7,458 nucleotides of DNA from the NCBI GenBank assembly GCA_964629975.1, contig CAZVUN010000138.1, positions 1 through 7,458 on the forward strand, written 5' to 3'. Every line of letters starts with the position of its first letter. The stretch's first letter is position 1. A program made the position numbers and the translations under genes. The stretch comes from G020354085 sp964629975. GTDB lineage: Bacteria > Pseudomonadota > Gammaproteobacteria > Acidiferrobacterales > Sulfurifustaceae. Positions 5,592 through 7,458 of the stretch are shown piece after piece. The notes beneath the pieces were generated by a model that was not told where the DNA came from, did no database searches, and saw nothing but the letters and a program-made list of their open reading frames with translations.

Positions 5592-6422
5592 GTGCACCAC
5601 TATCGACAGGGACTTGGCCTCGGACGGCGCTGGCTGCAGTGCGGCTGGCGCCTGCTGCTGCGCAATCCGTGGCTGCTCGGCGGCATGGGCGTCGTGGCAT
5701 CGACACTCATCACGGCACTCAAGCTGGTTCCGGTCATCGGCAGCCTGCTGGTCGCGGGCATCGCACCGGTGTTGCTGGCGAGCGCCTACCTGGCGATCGA
5801 CGACATCAGCCGGCAGAAGCTCAACCTGCCGGCGCGCCTGCGCATGGCGGCGCTCAAGCAGTCCCCGCGTGCCGTGTGGCGCGTGCTGCAAGCCGAGCGT
5901 CATCTGGTGCCGATGGCGCTGATCGCGCTCGCCAGTACCGGCGTGGCGCTGCTCATCAATATGATGATCGAACTGGTCGCGGGCAGTGCCTGGTCGCGGC
6001 CATGGACCGGCCTGGCGCCGATCCCGCTCGCGAGCGTGTTGGTGCTGACCGTGCTCGCGCTGCTCGTGTACTCGCTGGCGGCAGCCGCGCTCGCGTATGC
6101 CCTGCCGCTGGTGTTCCTGCGCGGCGAGGCGCTGGTGCCGGCCGCGACACGCAGCTTCGCTGCCAGTCGCGTAAACGCCACCGCCTTGCTGGTGGTCTGG
6201 GCGCTCGCGCTTCTGCCCTACGCGCTGGGCGCGGTCGCCGCGCTGCTGTCGCTGTGGGCCACGGTCGTCATCTGGCTGCTCGGGGGCGCGCTGGCGCTGC
6301 CGCTCGCCGCCACCAGTCTTTACTGCAGCTACCGCACGGTCTTTCCGGTTCCGCCGACGATCGCCGCACAGCGCGCACCAGCGCCGCGCCCGCTCGAGGC
6401 GGCGGCCGACGAGTCGGCGTGA
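5592..6422 (+). CDS. Multi-pass inner-membrane protein, probably BPSS1780 family
   Basis: 276 residues with five to six predicted membrane helices: about 26-44, 47-68, 107-128, 145-174 (long, perhaps two), 195-217 and 221-245. The N-terminal cytoplasmic part has WLQCGWRLLLRNPWLL, followed by VPVIGSLLVAGIAPVLLASAYLAI, the pattern I associate with BPSS1780 family membrane proteins: an amphipathic lead, a Pro/Gly break, then a paired helix. The C-terminal 25 residues are Ala/Pro-rich and polar. Function unknown; no transporter or enzyme motif is visible. The start is a GTG at 5592 (HHYRQGLGLGRR follows), without a good ribosome binding site; the next ATG in frame, 5685, would cut into the first helix. 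It converges on the UPF0149 gene. Confidence 0.75.
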   Translation: MHHYRQGLGLGRRWLQCGWRLLLRNPWLLGGMGVVASTLITALKLVPVIGSLLVAGIAPVLLASAYLAIDDISRQKLNLPARLRMAALKQSPRAVWRVLQAERHLVPMALIALASTGVALLINMMIELVAGSAWSRPWTGLAPIPLASVLVLTVLALLVYSLAAAALAYALPLVFLRGEALVPAATRSFAASRVNATALLVVWALALLPYALGAVAALLSLWATVVIWLLGGALALPLAATSLYCSYRTVFPVPPTIAAQRAPAPRPLEAAADESA

Positions 6423-6470
6423 TACGCCGCTCGTCCACGAACCTCCTGACCGTGCGGCGCTCGGCTATGG

Positions 6471-6485
6471 CGCGCAGGCTGCGCG
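6471..6485. terminator. Small hairpin between convergent genes
   Basis: CGCGCA-GGC-TGCGCG, a 6-bp stem with a 3-base loop in the 94-base gap between the membrane protein stop and the UPF0149 stop. Symmetric, so it could act on either strand; no T-run follows. Confidence 0.3.
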
Positions 6486-6516
6486 ACACCGGACAGGGGC
6501 GCCTGCGCCGCGGACA

Positions 6517-7074
6517 TCAGCGGGTGGCGGCGTCCGTGCGCCAATAGCGGTAGACCACCTCGGCGGCGAGCGGCAACGCCGCGCACCACTGGGCATAGTC
6601 CGGGGCGGCCACCCGGTGCGGCTCAGCGAGACGGAAGATCAGCGCGAGGGGTTCATCGAGCAGGCCGCGCGCGCTGCGCGCCCACTGCTCGCGACCGAGC
6701 GCCATGCCGGAGATGAAACCCTGGCACCAGGCGGTCGCCTCCACGCGCGTCTCACCGGCGCCGGCGCGCACGTATTCGAGCACCGGGCGAAACTGGCCGT
6801 CCTGACCGAGCGTGCTCTCGATCTGGCGATACAGCCGCAACGCCAATCCGAGCATCTCCTGCGCCTGCTCGCCGCTGTCGAATACCGGTTCATCGAACAT
6901 CAGGCGGAGCCACTCCCCCGCCTCGAGCGTCTCCGGACCGCTCACCGCCGCGGTCAGGAAGCCGTGGGCGTGCGACAGTCCCATCGCGTCACGCCCGCAC
7001 GCGTGCGAATGCAGGAAATCATCGAGCCGGGTGAGGTCCGCGGGCGTGAGCGCCGTGGCGTGCGCGGGCAACAT
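6517..7074 (-). CDS. UPF0149 (YecA/YgfB) family protein
   Basis: 185 residues, cytoplasmic, all-helical. Family features: LTPADLTRLDDFLHSHA (9-25), MGLSHAHGFLTAAVSGPE (31-48), then WLRLMFDEP (55-63) and the signature WCQGFISGMAL (116-126), ending EVVYRYWR (172-179). The length matches YgfB/short YecA proteins; there is no C-terminal SEC-C zinc motif as found in longer YecA members. The family is widespread in gammaproteobacteria; roles in stress and antibiotic-resistance regulation are known for Pseudomonas YgfB, but cannot be assumed here. ATG 7074 is chosen because the family N-terminus begins there; the frame upstream to 7170 is Arg/Ala-rich and not family-like. No clear ribosome binding site. 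It lies 118 bases after the Uup stop in the same direction. Confidence 0.9.
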   Translation of the reverse strand: MLPAHATALTPADLTRLDDFLHSHACGRDAMGLSHAHGFLTAAVSGPETLEAGEWLRLMFDEPVFDSGEQAQEMLGLALRLYRQIESTLGQDGQFRPVLEYVRAGAGETRVEATAWCQGFISGMALGREQWARSARGLLDEPLALIFRLAEPHRVAAPDYAQWCAALPLAAEVVYRYWRTDAATR

Positions 7075-7095
7075 GCGGGCAGCTTGCGCCGCCCT

Positions 7096-7117
7096 GCCGC
7101 GGGCGTCAAGCCGCGGC
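7096..7117 (-). repeat. Hairpin upstream of the UPF0149 gene
   Basis: A 7-bp stem (GCCGCGG against CCGCGGC) with an 8-base loop, 21 bases from the ATG. On the minus strand the loop contains TTGACG, five of six to a -35 box; 17 bases on, CAAGCT (7086-7081) is a poor -10 right before the start codon. It may be a 3' hairpin of the upstream gene or part of a promoter. Confidence 0.3.
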
Positions 7118-7123
7118 CTTGCC

Positions 7124-7137
7124 GCCCCGCGCGGGGC
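7124..7137. repeat. 14-bp palindrome GCCCCGCGCGGGGC
   Basis: Perfect palindrome in the Uup-UPF0149 gap, with no central loop, so it would extrude as a cruciform or act as a protein site rather than a normal hairpin. A second one, CGCCGGCCGGCG at 7171-7182, begins 10 bases after the Uup stop. Together with the hairpin at 7096-7117 they make this gap unusually rich in symmetry. Confidence 0.35.
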
Positions 7138-7192
7138 ACGCGCAGGATTCACGCATGGTGCGCGCGCCAACGCCGGCCGGCGCCCCAGCCCG

Positions 7193-7458
7193 TCACGCCC
7201 CGCGTTCGAGCTGCTCCCAGCGCGCGTAGGCGCCTTCCAGCTCGGCCCGCAGCTGTTCGGCGCGCGCCAGCGTCGCGGCGATGGCCGCCTTGTCCTGCTG
7301 ATAGAACCCGCCCTGGCTCATGCTGTGCTCGAGCTGTTGCTGCTCGCGCTCGAGCGCCTCGATGCGCGCCGGCAGCGCCTCGAGCTCGCGGCTCTCCTTG
7401 TAGCTGAGCTTGCGGCGCTGTCCCGCGGGCGCGGCCGGCGCCGCGCGCGATGCAGTGG
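7193..7458 (-). CDS. uup: ABC-F ATPase, Uup type, C-terminal end (partial)
   Basis: The last 88 residues of a gene whose start lies beyond the window's right edge. An Ala/Pro linker (ASRAAPAAPAGQRR) is followed by KLSYKESRELEALPARIEAL, a signature of the Uup C-terminal domain, then a Glu/Gln/Leu heptad-rich coiled coil with a central break SQGGFYQQDKAAI, ending AYARWEQLERGA. Family knowledge: Uup is a soluble ABC-F protein with two ATPase domains; it acts on the ribosome and is linked to transposon excision and replication intermediates, and its C-terminal coiled coil binds DNA. The ATPase domains are outside the window. UPF0149 follows on the same strand. Confidence 0.9.
   Translation of the reverse strand, partial: TASRAAPAAPAGQRRKLSYKESRELEALPARIEALEREQQQLEHSMSQGGFYQQDKAAIAATLARAEQLRAELEGAYARWEQLERGA

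Noticed and set aside
5306..6547. 413-residue plus-strand open frame
   Set aside because: Arg/Ala/Gly-rich, low complexity; overlaps the YchJ N-terminus antisense and the membrane protein in another frame. A by-product of high GC.
6616..7407. 263-residue plus-strand open frame
   Set aside because: Antisense to UPF0149 and the Uup end, both of which match known families; the frame is Arg-rich without motifs.
1..7458. CRISPR, tRNA, rRNA, insertion sequence or toxin-antitoxin/defence island
   Set aside because: No regularly spaced repeats, cloverleaf sequences, transposase frames or paired small toxin-antitoxin genes were seen; all large genes are ordinary chromosomal families.

Overview
This is GC-rich DNA (third codon positions are mostly G or C), densely packed with short conserved bacterial genes. 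The families point to a gammaproteobacterium: a UPF0149 (YecA/YgfB) protein, an ABC-F protein of the Uup type, a YqgE/AlgH protein and a YchJ (UPF0225) protein. Genus cannot be fixed from the window. I see no rRNA, tRNA, CRISPR array, insertion sequence or phage gene, and nothing suggesting recent transfer; it reads as ordinary chromosomal backbone.

Layout: (1) 99-773, plus: DUF2459 protein with an N-terminal export signal. (2) 770-3462, minus, a likely three-gene run: a periplasmic LolA-like protein (3462-2674), a Tat-signal aldo/keto reductase (2570-1635) and a NYN-nuclease/LOTUS RNA-binding protein (1603-770). The first and last genes of (1) and (2) collide tail to tail, sharing one CTAG. 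(3) 3463-3905: a 443-base divergent intergenic region with promoter-like and inverted-repeat elements. (4) 3906-4202, plus: a small protein of unknown function, lying wholly antisense to the open tail of an AlgH reading frame. (5) 5421-3888, minus: YchJ-family gene followed by a membrane-anchored or exported AlgH-family gene; a five-codon mini-ORF bridges them through two ATGA overlaps. (6) 5422-5591: divergent intergenic region with a perfect 12-bp palindrome. (7) 5592-6422, plus: multi-pass membrane protein, probably of the BPSS1780 family. (8) 7458-6517, minus: the C-terminal end of a Uup-type ABC-F ATPase, then a UPF0149 protein.

Functionally the genes do not form one pathway. The best local links are the LolA-like protein with the Tat-exported reductase (both predicted in the periplasm), and YchJ with AlgH (translational coupling). 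The most unusual sequence observations are the MSMPP coupling ORF, the complete antisense nesting of the small gene in the AlgH frame, and the N-terminal membrane segment on AlgH. No convincing new defence or mobile system was found.
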